NCBI RefSeq assembly: GCF_040954835.1 | Contig: NC_090711.1 | Location: 2,301,501-2,365,500 of the forward strand | Source of the DNA: Lepisosteus oculatus | Lineage: Eukaryota; Chordata; Actinopteri; Semionotiformes; Lepisosteidae | Direction of reading: 5' to 3' | DNA length: 64,000 bases | Part shown: positions 24,440 through 35,285 of the stretch, one piece after another | Position numbering within the stretch: position 1 is the stretch's first letter | Layout of the letters: every line of letters starts with the position of its first letter | Position numbers and translations under genes: made by a program | Notes under the pieces: generated by a model | The model's input: only the letters and a program-made list of their open reading frames with translations | Databases searched by the model: none | Told to the model about the DNA's origin: nothing

Positions 24440-24545
24440 GGCGGGCCGTGATTGGTCAGAATCTACCCACGTTGCATCGTCCCGACATTCTGATTGGCTA
24501 GCCCATGTCTGACTCTTGACAGCGCTGCGATTGGCTAACGCTGCC
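24440..24545 (-). promoter_or_regulatory. Cluster of three NF-Y (CCAAT) sites
   Basis: GTGATTGGTC, CTGATTGGCT and GCGATTGGCT occur at about 24449, 24491 and 24530, all the same way round (CCAAT on the minus strand), spaced about 40 bp apart. Regular spacing of full NF-Y sites usually marks a promoter or enhancer. No transcript can be assigned on either strand. Confidence 0.4.
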
Positions 24546-24744
24546 AAGACCAGACAGAGCTCTTTGAGCTAGGAGCTTTCGATACGGCATGGTCTAGTGT
24601 CGAAATTAAGACCATATTACAGTACAAACATAAAACTGGAAGCTCGAACTTAGTGATATAACTATCAAAGAATGATAATTAAAAAAATTTACTTTTTAAT
24701 TTTAAAAAATGTTATCAATATAAAGTGATTCGAAGTCGGAAAGT

Positions 24745-24830
24745 CAATTCAATTCAATTCAAGGTGCTTTATTAGCATGACCGATTGGGTACAATCAGTG
24801 TTGCCAAAGCCAGAAAAAATAATCAAATTA
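24745..24830 (-). mobile_element. Interspersed fish repeat (GGTGCTTTATTAGCATGAC type)
   Basis: CAATTCAATTCAATTCAAGG continues as TGCTTTATTAGCATGACCGA and CAGTGTTGCCAAAGC. This is a common retroposon 3' end in fish genomes, seen here in reverse (the poly(A)-signal-like TTTATT is antisense). A weaker copy is at 56887-56950. Confidence 0.5.
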
Positions 24831-25050
24831 ACACGAAACAAAACAAAAATAAAAGTAAAATAAAAAGTCTATCCTAAAAGAGCTGTAGCTGGAGTTGTCC
24901 TGCTCAGAGGATTGTAAGATGCAACTAACATAGACTATCAACTGCTCTCTACAAGAACACTATGTGTGTATTTAAAATAACATTTGAAAATCAGACTATG
25001 TCTGTGATTAATTACATATGTATTCCGAACAACAGTGTTTTTTTCAGTTA

Positions 25051-25059
25051 AAAAAAAAC
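25051..25059 (-). terminator. Pol III oligo-T terminator of the tRNA-Thr gene
   Basis: On the minus strand a run of nine T lies about 14 bp past the tRNA 3' end, preceded by a shorter TTTT. This suits RNA polymerase III termination. Confidence 0.7.
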
Positions 25060-25072
25060 AAAAGCTTGTGGC

Positions 25073-25145
25073 AGGCCCCAGCGAGATTTGAACTCGCGAC
25101 CCCTGGTTTACAAGACCAGTGCTCTAACCCCTGAGCTATGGAGCC
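25073..25145 (-). tRNA. tRNA-Thr(TGT): tRNA-Thr (anticodon TGT)
   Basis: The minus strand reads GGCTCCATAGCTCAGGGGTT, then AGAGCACTGGTCTTGTAAAC, then the T-arm with GAGTTCAAATCTC, then TGGGGCCT. The seven-pair acceptor stem (GGCTCCA with TGGGGCC, one G-U pair), the A box, the B box and the anticodon TGT are all intact. It has no intron, and the discriminator base is T as in other vertebrate copies of this isodecoder. It decodes ACA (and wobble). It stands alone, about 1 kb upstream of DNTTIP1 and facing away from it. The oligo-T follows. It looks functional. Confidence 0.97.
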
Positions 25146-25309
25146 ACCGCCGGTAAAGCGGAGGTATTGTATCCCTCAAATAGTAGTACACTCAGGTTAT
25201 ATTTCTGGTTATTTACATCAAACATATGAGTATTTTCTTCTTAAGTGATTTACAAACGTTAGTACGTTTTTAACATTTGAAACGCACAAAACCAACACTC
25301 TGCAACTCC

Positions 25310-25910
25310 TTACTATTGGCCAATAATGAAAAGGTTCTGTTTTGACACAAATCTTTCTAAAAAAAATAAGGTGATAGCTATTTTATCCCAACTAGGTTCA
25401 GCAATGATGTTTCTTCAGACCGGTCTGTTTGAAAAGAAGCACCGTACAGAAATCAATCTTTTAACATCCGAGGAAAAGATTGATCCTCGAAAAGCGCGCT
25501 GTGCCCCTCAACAACATGGCTGCCGTACGTCGAGTGCAAACAACGTCGCGGAAAGAGATTGGGTAATTAACTATAGTGAGGTCACGGCGTACTCTTAGTG
25601 TTTGGAACAGTATTTACCACGATTTTACCTATTCCGCGAGTGTGTCTGAACGACACGGTTTCTAGTCAAGCTGACGCTGTCATCAAGCGCCCCTCTCAAT
25701 CATGGCCGCCCTAACGGCTCTGGGGTTGGGTTTTTTTTTTTTCACTCGCGCTCCGCGATGACGCAGCCCGTCGGCGGGCGGTGACGTCGGAGCTCGAGGA
25801 AGTAGCGATTTTGCGCGAGATGGCAGGAGCATCCTGTCTGTGTCGGTGAAGACGGGAGCAGCGCTCGATTTAACAACATAATCCGCCGACAACTCGTCTT
25901 CGGGCGTTGC
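25310..25910 (+). promoter_or_regulatory. DNTTIP1: Likely DNTTIP1 promoter region
   Basis: The region holds a palindromic ATTGGCCAAT (25315-25324), YY1-like ATGGCTGCC near 25519 and ATGGCCGCC near 25702, and TGACGCAG and TGACGTCG (CRE-like) near 25758-25790. CpG density then rises up to the start codon at 26173. The exact start site is not visible. The leader may include 25800-26172 unspliced. Confidence 0.45.
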
Positions 25911-26172
25911 ACCCCCGGGGAGAGGGGGATCCTGAAAGGGCCGGCACCGCCCCTGAGCTTTTTTTTTTTGTAGCGTGGACCCGGCGCTGGCTCATCCGTT
26001 TTCACAATGAGACTCCGTCCTGCGCCGTGAAACGCCTTGTTGTCTGTGCGCAACAAGTTCGCCTGCTGATCGCGCCGCTGTTTTATTTTTTGATTTTTTT
26101 GTAACTGAAGCCAGGAGGGACATCCCACGTCCCCAGGAGCACCAGGCGTGAAAGGGTCCGACGCCGGGCAGG

Positions 26173-29100
26173 ATGGGGGCTCACCGCAGCGAGGGGCGCA
26201 GGGACTGGCTGCCGCAGCAGGACGCCCCGGAGCAGGTCGCTGTGGTGAGAGTTTACCCCCCGGCCGCCTAGAAGCACCGCAGCCCGCAGGTCCTGTCACC
26301 TGCGTCAAGGCGAGCAGAAGTTCCCCTTCCCTGCCAGTTCTCGGGCTTGGGTGAACATCCGAACCCCTCGGCGTGAGGTTTTCATAATTTCGCTTCAGAG
26401 CAGCTTAACCCTATTTAGCCTTTTAAAACAAATAGCTTAAAAGCGCTAAAACTGAAGATACGGACTCGGGGGTGGGTAGAATTGTAATGCGTTCTTTAAT
26501 TGTCGTGCGTTGAAGCCCGCGATGCCAGGTCTTGACTGTGCTGGCTGTGGGCTGGTGCAAGAGTTTGAGGGGTTCGTGACAGGGTGCCGGCCATGGAGTT
26601 TGTCCGTCCTCCGCCTGGGTGACCCTCCCTCTCGTCTTCCAGAACCCGTGGAACATCATGATAAAGCACCGCCAGGTTCACCGCAGGGGTCGGCGCTCCC
26701 AGATGACAGTCAGGTAATACGACTTTGTGTGTGTGTGTAAGAAACAGCTTGTTTAGTTGGTGCTTTGCAGCATGTCTTGTGATGATAGATTTCTGCTCTT
26801 GCTGTGAAGATTCCCTCCCACCCCCGACTGGATTCTGTAAGTGGTTAATGTTTTCTTTAAATTCAAAAATTGGTTTGTGTATCGCGGCGTTGAAGGCTGA
26901 TTCTGCCTTTCGGGGAAGACGGAGCAGAAGGCGTCAAAATGCTTCATGTAAGAGCTCCAGGGTTTCCACCAGCTGGGGTGCAGGGGGTTGTCATGGTGTT
27001 TCAGGGCGCAGTCGAGGCTCGGTGTGTTGTGTGGCGGGGCGGTACTGTAAAGACAGGAGCGTGCTGACCGTGTCCCCACCCTTCCCAGCTACACGGACCC
27101 TGTGATCTCCATGGACCTGCTGCGCGCGGTGCTGCAGCCCAGCTTCAACGAGGACATCCTGGCCGTCTTCAACAAGTACATGAAGGTGAGCCCGCGGGGG
27201 GCAGGCGCGGTGTGGGGGGGCGCCCCTGCACACCCCGCCCCGCAGGAAGAGGTTTATTTCTTGACCCCCTGACACCGCCTTCACTCCCAGCGCGCTGCTG
27301 CCACGGAAAGACTGGACCCAGAGCTCCACAGCGGCGGAGAGCTAAGACCAGAGGCCCAGAGCAGGGGGCCATGGGCTGGGAGGGGTGCTTCTCACCATGA
27401 ACATTTTTCTCCATCGTGGGAAAGGCTTGTTGGCATGATAAAAATACTGCAGCTTCCTATGATAGCAGACAGTGGCTGAAATGCTATGTACTGAGCTGGG
27501 AGACTGCAGGCCTCTTTGACAGCCATGTCCTGCGTAGTGTGATACTTGCAGTACAGGTGCATTGCAGTAACACAGGGCTTGGGTAGTGCAGTGAACAGGA
27601 TGTGACATCACCTTGACCAGCCCCTCTGCCCCTGTGCGCTGCAGTTCTTCCAGAAGGCAGCCAGTAACGTGAAGGAGAACATGGGCGACGAGGTGCAGCC
27701 CGAGGTGCTGATCAGGGAGGCGTGCCGGAACTGCCTGGAGCAGGTGAGAGCGCCGGGCCGGGCCGTGGACCTGCACCTGCGCAGCCTGAGGGAGGGGGCT
27801 TTTCAGTCAGTCTGGGGGTGCAGCAGCAGATACAGAAGTCAAAGGCGGGTGCTGTCGTACAGGGGACACCAGGGGGTAATGTCTTCCACGTCGTCTTGAA
27901 AGACTTTAGTTAAGATTTTCAGCAGCATTATAAAAGTATGTTTTCCTGGGAGACTGGAAAACAAGCTGTTTGCACAAGTTGTGATATGGGAACATACAGT
28001 GTCGGTTCTATCAGGGAAGCTTGCACAATTAGATCCTAATTCTGGAATTATACAAAAATACGATTCACAGTGTAAAGTATCACCTTATCTCCCGTAACTC
28101 TATTGTACTGTCTGCTCCGTTGGTAATGTTTCTCTTCCTGTTTTATTGCACTGTGTCAAAAACCAGATTTCCCCCGGGGATCATAAAGTTTGGGATGAAA
28201 TGAATACACACTGCACAATAATAACATCTCTTCAGATTTTCATACATCAAAAAACATTATGATGCAAATACTTTTGTTTTTGTTATGCTTACAAAACCAC
28301 CTGCTGTGGTGTCTTAAAATGGTTCAGTGTAGGATTTGTAGGTTAATTAGTTTATTTCGTCAAATGAGTTTAGTTGTACAGGTCGCTGATAACGTCTTAT
28401 TGTAGAGTTTTATTTTTTAAAAGACTTCTATAGAAACAGCAAACAAGCTTTATTTTTTAGTGTTTGAATATTGTAATTACTATGAAGAGTTTATTATATT
28501 ATTATTCAAGAATAACAATAGAGAATCTTTCTTGCTGAGAGTGGATAAATACACCCCATAACCTCACATGATTTTTGCTCTGAAGCTGATAATACTCAGA
28601 ATGTGAAGAGTATTTGGTTCTGTGGTACAGATGCATTTCATACATTTTAGAAATGGATTTCTGTGTGTTCATTTGAAATATTCTACATGATATAAAATGA
28701 GCTAATCGTGGCAACATGAACCTCCATCCCTCAGACTTATTTAGCTGCTGAGCCGTGCCTTTTGTGGTGGAGAAGTGATTGTGGATTAGTGGGGCATGGC
28801 GTAATGTTTCTAAAAAATGCAGGACTCGCTGTGACTTGTAGCTGCCAGTGATGAGGATAATGAATAAGGTGGTAATGATGAGATCTGTTCAGGACTGTTA
28901 GATCTCTTGTGTGATCCTCCCTTCCTCTGCAGGCTAAACAGCTGTTCTCTGATGGGGAGAAGCCACCCCAAAGACCAGCTGTGGACCTCCCAGCCAGCAA
29001 GGTGCGAGCTCGACCTCTGACCTCTGACCTCTGACCTCTCTCCCCTGTCCTGGCCAGCAGAGGCCTTCTATAGCCGTAGGGGTGACTTAACACTTTTAAG

Positions 29101-32100
29101 TGACAGATATCGCTTACAACATCTTAAATTGCATTGTAGTTTCATCTGCCTTCATTTCACAACTGTATTTTTATTTAGGTGAGAATGGGGAAGTGTCATT
29201 AGCACTCTCGATGAATCCAGTTTGTCTGGCAATCAGATTACATAGTTTATATGCAAAAGAATGTAAGCCCTTCTAGAACTAACCTGTAACTGTAATAGAT
29301 TACTTAGACAAAGGAAGTTTTCCCCAGTTCTGCAGAAGTCATTCCCTGATCTCGTGCCCCTTTGGTGTAGGCTAGTGGTTTCTCTCCTGGTCCTGGTGAC
29401 CCTCACACCTGCTGGATTTCATTCCAGCCAGGAACAAACAGTTCACATTAATGTTATTATATTAAGTCAATGAAGAGTTTGATTGTGTATCTGAGGACTC
29501 GGCTGGAACACAAACCAGCAGGTCTGTGGGGGTCACCAGGACCTCGATTGGGAACCACTGGCGTGGGGACGATTGGGGGCGCACGGCCCCCCCAGCACGG
29601 CCAGCGGGCTCAATAATGTCTGCTCCTCTCCTCTCTCCCCTCCAGCGAGGCAGACAGGTGGACGACGAATCCAGCCAGAGGGGCAGTCCTGTTCCCAAGA
29701 AGGTAAGGAGGCACCCGGCGATGAGCTTGTGGGAAATCCCGCGGAATGCCGCGAGAGAGCCGCAGTTTCGGATGGAACACTCTCTCCTGTTCATAGAGCT
29801 GGGCTTTGTCTTCACAGAGGAAGGGGCGTCCGCCTGGGCCCGTCATTCCTTACGACCGGCCAGTCTCCACTGGAGCCATGTGAGTACCTTCGTGCGCATG
29901 CACACCCAGGCGCAGTGCTGCACGTGGGGGACAGACGCACCCGGGTTGAACTGGCCAGCCTGCTCACTCGAGATCAGTGGCTCCCAGCACTGTATCTGCT
30001 GGTTTTCGTGCCACCTGAGCTTGAAGTCTCCACTGTTCATTGGTGACTTCATTTAACCTGTTTCATCAGTCAGCCCTGAATGTCAGCAGTACCCCCACTT
30101 CAAGGGTTAGCTGGTTACTTCTGACTAAACGGTTAGAGTTTGATGGGTTGATGATGAACAGACTTGGGGGTGAGAGTGAATCTGTGTCAGACACGCCCAC
30201 AGTGAGCATGCGGCTCTGCAGAAGCCCAGCTGGGTCCGTTTCGGGCAGCACACCTGAAGGAGGGCACTTCTGAGACTCAAATCAAAGTTTATTCAAATCA
30301 AATCAAAGTTTATTTATCAAACGCACAACAATACAGTGCGCAGCAGTAGCCGGTACAGCTGAGACCAGTGAAAAACCCCAAATCTGACCTTTCAAAAGCT
30401 GAAAGCAAGTTCATAAATATGCCCCCACACAGAAAGCCGAAAAACGTTCAGCCTGTGATTAAGAACTCGTCTGGCGCGAAGACCAGAGGAGACGGCGTTC
30501 GTGGAGGTTCCCAGGGGGCAGTGTTCCTCCCGGCCAGGCCTTCCCGGTCCTGCTCTCGTGCTCCCCGTGTCCTCTGGGTTTCTTCCAGCCGAGCTCCAGG
30601 TTAAAGCTGCTGGGCTGCGGCAGTACTCCCACCTGTGTCCACACCTGCTTCATATCGGGGATCGTTAACACACTGCAGCAGAGCCCTGGATCCTGACCCA
30701 GTCCTCTGTCCTCTCTTCTGCAGGAGCAAGTCGAAGGTGTCTGAGCCCATCAGGAGAGAGGGTCCGAAGGTACCAGAGAGCTGTCATTGGGCTGGGGGGG
30801 GGCTGGTGGTAATGTGCACGGGCGGTTTAATGGGCCGGATGTGCACCACACGGCCTTAATTGGTGGTTTGGAGAGGCTGTGCCCCTTTTTAAACCTGAAA
30901 AAACAGATGCGCTTGCCGTACAAAACTTTTAACTGACTTTACTGCCTGTGTGTCAACAGGTTGCTAAATGAAAACGACGTATCTGCCAAGTAAAATATTT
31001 TACAGTGAAAATAAAAGCAATAGAAATCAGTCAGAGTGACTTGGAAACAGAGAGCTTCAGTTTGTACTGTATGCATGATTTGCGGTGAAAATCTGTTTCT
31101 GATGTTCTTTTCCCGACCGCAGTGGGACCCTGCAAGGCTAAATGAAAACAGCACGTTCGTCCTGGGCTCTCGGGCCAACAAGTAAGTGGAGGCAGCGGGG
31201 CCTTGTCAGATTGAAGGCGATTCTTGCTGCCTTGCTCTGTTTCCTCTTGAAGGGCGCTGTTACCTGCAGCGACCTGATGTCTGCGTCTGTCCCGAGCCGT
31301 CGTTCCTCTCTCCGATCCCTCCTGCCTGATCCGTCTGATTCTCCCCTCTCAGTCGTCTCGTTGTCATTGCAGAGCTCTGGGGATGGGCGGCACCAGGGGC
31401 CGGATCTACATCAAGCACGCTGACCTCTTCAAGGTGAGAGCGCGCGAGGGAGCTGTGGAAGTGTGGAATGAGAATTACTCTTCTCTGTGATGCCAATACT
31501 CACGACAGTTTGAAGCGCCACGTGACATCAGATGCCGGCGTTGAGAGTTGGTAGCTGTAAATTCTCTGTACGGACTCCCTTGCTAAGATGGCAGTAGTGG
31601 CTTAAAGGGACAGAGGTGGGGACTGTTCCAAAGGGCGCTGTAGCAAGCAAAGAACTGATGATTCTAGGCTCAAACAGCGATGTTTCTGATGGTTGCATAA
31701 TGGACAGAGCAGAAGCTTGAGTGTAAAGTGTTTCTCCAGCGAGGGCCGAGCTGGGGGCGCGCGTGCATGCCTGACTCGGCCTGTGTGTCTCTTGCAGTAC
31801 GCCGCCGACCCCCAGGACAAGCACTGGCTGGCCGACAGACAGCACATGAGAGCCACCGGGGGCAAGATGGTGAGTCCTGCCGGGGGCGTTCTTGTACATC
31901 CTTACGTTTCTGAGACGTCAGGGCTCCTCCAGTTCTGTAGCTGTCTTGTGATTTGTCTTTGGTGGTGGGGAAAGCTCCCTTTTGTGCGGGATTGGTTTCT
32001 GCTGTAATTTAGTGTCGCTGAACATGCGGAGCACAGTCCTGACGTGGCGTTTCCTCCATGCTTGTTGCAGGCCTATCTCCTCATAGAGCAGGACGTTCAG

Positions 32101-32371
32101 GACCTGGCCCAGAGTGAGGACTACAGGTAACGCAGACCCCTGCGTGCTGCACTCTTGAGTCGCTAAGAATACCTTCTGGCTGCTTTTGTTACAAACCTGC
32201 TCTTGTGTAAATACGGCGTCCCCGGCATGTGGTCACCTGTGCTGTCCTGTCCCCTGCTGCAGAGACTGCCCGGACCTGAAGCTGGACGAGCTGAAGCCCT
32301 TCACGGTGCCCATCTGGATGATCGAGAAGATGCAGAAGGCGATGGAGGCCCAGCGGTCAGAGAGGGAGTGA
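26173..32371 (+). CDS. DNTTIP1: DNTTIP1, MiDAC histone deacetylase complex subunit
   Basis: Thirteen exons: 26173-26244, 26643-26713, 27089-27185, 27645-27743, 28933-29001, 29646-29702, 29818-29879, 30724-30769, 31123-31181, 31373-31433, 31798-31869, 32071-32126, 32263-32371. All are GT-AG and give 309 residues (human 329). The protein is nuclear and, in other vertebrates, bridges HDAC1/2 and MIDEAS in the mitotic deacetylase complex. The N-terminal dimerisation region starts NPWNIMIKHRQV and runs to EACRNCLEQ (about 25-113). An AT-hook-like RKGRPPG is at 156-162, created across the exon 6/7 border. The C-terminal SKI/SNO/DAC-type DNA- and nucleosome-binding domain covers KWDPARLNENSTFVLGSRAN to EDYRDCPDL. 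The first 24 residues diverge from human, as usual. AATAAA at 32640-32645 probably ends the message. Confidence 0.96.
29012..29039 (+). repeat. GACCTCT heptamer array after DNTTIP1 exon 5
   Basis: About four tandem GACCTCT units start 10 bp after the donor of exon 5 (29001/29002). They resemble the TGACCCC arrays next to splice sites in PCIF1 and TBC1D20. Confidence 0.8.
29370..30060. repeat. Scattered copies of the CAGTGGTTCCC...CCTGGTCC interspersed repeat
   Basis: A + strand piece is at 29376-29450 (TGGTCCTGGTGACCCTCACA, then TTTCATTCCAGCC). A reversed piece lies around 29460-29565 (ends GGGAACCACTGG). Another + piece is at 29970-30040 (CAGTGGCTCCCAGCACTGTA, TGCTGGTTTTCGTGCCA). These are the same head as the elements at 18803 and 59645. 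DNTTIP1 exons 6 and 7 lie within this interval and are unaffected. Confidence 0.5.
30278..30350 (-). mobile_element. Fish retroposon 3' end (AATCAAAGTTTATT type)
   Basis: Duplicated AAATCAAAGTTTATT, then TATCAAACGCACAACAATAC and AGTGCGCAGCAGTAGCC. This resembles the common fish AATCAAATCAAAGTTTATTTGTCAC repeat, antisense here. It lies in DNTTIP1 intron 7. Confidence 0.5.
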
Positions 32372-32639
32372 GGGATGATGGGAGGAGGGGCTGGCTGTGA
32401 CGCAGGAGGTGCCGGAGAAGCTCCTACCCAACAGCCCGGGACTTCAGCGGCGCGCGCTTTCTCATGGCAACAGCGCTGGCAGTAAACACCCAGACACCAG
32501 ACTTCCTTTTTAACCCGTTCACACATTTCTGTTTACTGGCTGATCAAAACCACAGTATGACGAGGTTGTAGGTCCTTTATCTGTTGAATGCATCTACATA
32601 CAAACTTTTTTGAAAAAGGCAGACAGGCGGCAATTACTT

Positions 32640-32645
32640 AATAAA
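32640..32645 (+). terminator. DNTTIP1: DNTTIP1 poly(A) signal
   Basis: AATAAA 270 bases after the stop codon, followed within 20 bases by a T-rich tract (TGTGCTTTTTTTTTT), as expected for cleavage and polyadenylation. Confidence 0.7.
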
Positions 32646-32665
32646 GTACGGTTCTGTGCTTTTTT

Positions 32666-33720
32666 TTTTTTATTTGTAAACTTTGTGGAAAAGACTGTTA
32701 GAACTACTGTAGAAAGCCAGGCCCAACACACTGAGCCACCACATCAGAGCAGGGGGACGCAGTAAAGAGCTACAGGAGTTAAGATGTTAGGAGACTGGAA
32801 AAAAAGTGAGAGAGTTACCAACATTTTCAAAAACATCTCCCCGTTAGAAAAATCTGTTTTCTTTCTGCTTACTCTGTATTCTTTCCATTAAAAGGTTTCC
32901 GTTTTCCTGACAGGCTGCTATGCTTTGTGAATTGTTCCAGTGATGTAGAGTCTAGGCTCAGCTTTTGCTCCTCAAGTCTTCTTCTAGTTTTTGGCTTTAG
33001 CAGCTATGCAGAGGAGGCTGTTGGGGACAGACAATAAGATATTGTACCGGGATGAACAAGTCAGGGAGGCTCTGACTGAATTGACCAGACTTCTCGTTTC
33101 TGATTCAGCTACATAACTAATAGTCCATTGACTTGCTTTGCAAACTGCGCTGCTTTTTTAAGTTTTAATAGTTTTTTTTTGTTGTTGTTGTTGCTTCAGA
33201 CACCTTTGAAGGTGAACATGAAATGCAAATATTTGTAGCCCTCAAGATGTGTTCGTCTCGTGCTCGAGGTGATTTTTTTAGGATGACAAAGACTTGGAAA
33301 GGCCTGCACCTGAGAGTCTATTGTGCAGGTCATCCGAGAAGCAGATTATCAATGAGTATTTGGTACCGAACGTTAGGAGGGAGTTTAAGACGTTTACAAG
33401 GAATGCCTTGATCAATTCGAGAGAGACGTCATCGGAGTTTTTTATTTCCACCTGAGATTTTTTTCCAGTTTATGCAATTTTTTAGTTTTTTAATATAAAT
33501 TTAAAATGATCGTTTGCAACAATACCTTGTTAGAAGACGGGAGAGTGCGAAAATCAATTTTAGAAACGTCGAAAATGTTGTTTTTGTCAATGGAATGCCT
33601 AGTGAAACGAGTTGTTCCTGTATATATGAATACCGGTGCTATATAATAAAGTTTGGTTTATTTACAATATCGTTTGTGTGTTTTTTGTCAGAAATACTCA
33701 TACGAATGAATGAAAAAGTA
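32666..33720. other. Intergenic stretch between DNTTIP1 and UBE2C
   Basis: Mostly AT-rich with no gene. It has short T runs and GTT repeats near 33180, and another AATAAA near 33644. I see no repeat that I can name with confidence before the Penelope-like fragment at 33730. Confidence 0.4.
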
Positions 33721-33729
33721 GTTCAAGTA

Positions 33730-33860
33730 GGGAGATGCGTAGGCTGCAAAGGTTTATTCCCTGCTGAGAAGAAAAACACAACGTTTCGGCTGTGGAGCCG
33801 CCTTCGGGTGTTTCTTTCCTTCTATTTTCAGCATGGAATAAACCTTTTACTTGTTCCAGT
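33730..33860. mobile_element. Penelope-like element terminal repeat with hammerhead-like fold
   Basis: ATGCGTAGGCTGCAAAGG is followed by inverted arms GGTTTATTCC (33751-33760) and GGAATAAACC (33835-33844). Between them, on the minus strand, AACAC pairs with GTGTT around the stem-loop CGGCTCCACAGCCG and the conserved GAAAC. This matches the hammerhead-bearing terminal repeats of Penelope-like retroelements. It is an isolated fragment with no reverse transcriptase nearby. Confidence 0.6.
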
Positions 33861-33949
33861 AACAACATGAACGTTACCAGTTAATGTATTGTACTGCATC
33901 AGTTTCCCCGGAAGCTGCTCCCCCCTATTTCCGCTCACTTTAAATCGCC

Positions 33950-34208
33950 CCGTCCAATCAGATTGAAATCCTAGCCGGGGTGCGTCACTCCTAGATACGG
34001 TTGCCAAGACCTTTGTTATTCCTTTTGTTTTCCAACCCTGCGGCCTGATTGGCCCGCACAGAGGGGGCCCGTGTGGTGATTGGCTGGTTGGACAAAGATT
34101 TGAAAAAATTTGAACGGAGGGGCGGGATATAGTATGCCGCCCAGAACCTGAATGATAAAATAACCAAACGGAGCTGGAGAGCTGAGGGGACAGAGCGAAT
34201 TTATCCGG
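33950..34208 (+). promoter_or_regulatory. UBE2C: UBE2C cell-cycle promoter and non-coding first exon
   Basis: NF-Y sites lie at 33953-33957 (CCAAT), 34048-34052 and 34079-34083 (both ATTGG); the last two are 31 bp apart. Two CHR-type TTTGAA elements at 34099-34104 and 34109-34114 follow 15-30 bp later, then a GC box (GGGGCGGG). CCAAT boxes plus a CHR near the start site are the hallmark of G2/M genes repressed by DREAM and activated by B-MYB/FOXM1; UBE2C is one. A donor (ATCCG/GTAATA) at 34208 pairs with the strong acceptor at 35250 (T-rich tract, CCCAG), so I infer a non-coding exon 1 ending at 34208 and exon 2 beginning at 35251. Confidence 0.65.
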
Positions 34209-34654
34209 TAATATTTTTATTTTATTAGTAAAGAGATTCATAAGGAGGGGGGTTATTTTATAGACTAATACTGGGGTAGGCTGGGGAGGAAAGGGAAACC
34301 TGCGAAGCGGATTGTTTGTCAGTGAATTTCGTTGTTTTTTCCAATATTGGTAGGCTTCTTCCTCCCTGTGGAGTGAGTGATGTCATTGGCTTTAAGGAAC
34401 TTTTATTTAAAATAAGTTTAAGTCACGTTTGAATTCTGTCTGGTTAGTTGCAGGAGTGGGTTAAGGATCTTTACCGTCTTTTCGTAAGTATTAGGCGTTT
34501 TGGGCCTCGGCAGCCCGGAGAGTTTGGCAGGAGAGACTGTCCGGCCTGGAAATGTGCAATATTTCGCCTCTGGGGTGCAGAAGAGCCCCTTCCTCCGGGG
34601 TCAGGGGACAGACGGGCATGGCTGTACGGAAACTTCCTGGAAGTGCGCTTTTAA

Positions 34655-34745
34655 TAGCGAGAACAGAGGGCACGTCTTTACACGCAGGGTGGTGGGGGTG
34701 TGCTACAAACTGCGTGCTGACCCCCCTGGCCTCTCTCAACACACG
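34655..34745 (+). mobile_element. CR1-type LINE fragment, diverged
   Basis: GCACGTCTTTACACGCAGGG, then TGGTGGGGGTGTGCTACAAA correspond to the conserved LINE C-terminal segment seen at 7500 and 17765. It lies in UBE2C intron 1 (5' UTR intron). Confidence 0.5.
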
Positions 34746-35285
34746 GCCGGCTGAGAGATCCTGTGGGATCGATGTGTCAATAAATCCGCAAGACAAATAC
34801 GTGAATCGTATGAGCCGCCAGTCCTCAACCCTCTGCTTCACACCTTGATCTTGCCTGTAACTTACAGTGTAAGAGCCGCTGACGGTGCAGCGCTTGCTCG
34901 CTCGGCGGGCGAAGTGAAATCAATCTTCCTTTCCCCCAGATGTATACGTTTGCACGGCGACGTGGTTTTTATTTAAAAAAAGAAAAGAAAAGCGCGTTTT
35001 GTGAGCCTCCCCGCTTCCCAGATCTACCTTTCCGCCCGCTGGAGAGGAGCGAACACGCAGTGCGCCTGGTCTGACCTCGTTTCTTTACAATTATTAATAT
35101 TATTAAATTGTCTGGAGTGGCTCTCGGCTTCACTTGGGCGTTTTGCGTTTCTTCTTCTTCTTCTTCCGGGAAGAAGAGCGTGCAGCTCGGTTTTTAACGT
35201 TTTAACATTTCTCGTTGTTGTTGTTTTTTTTTTTTTATCTCCGCATCCCAGAAAACACCGGCAACCCAGCCCCCCGAATCCAGTC

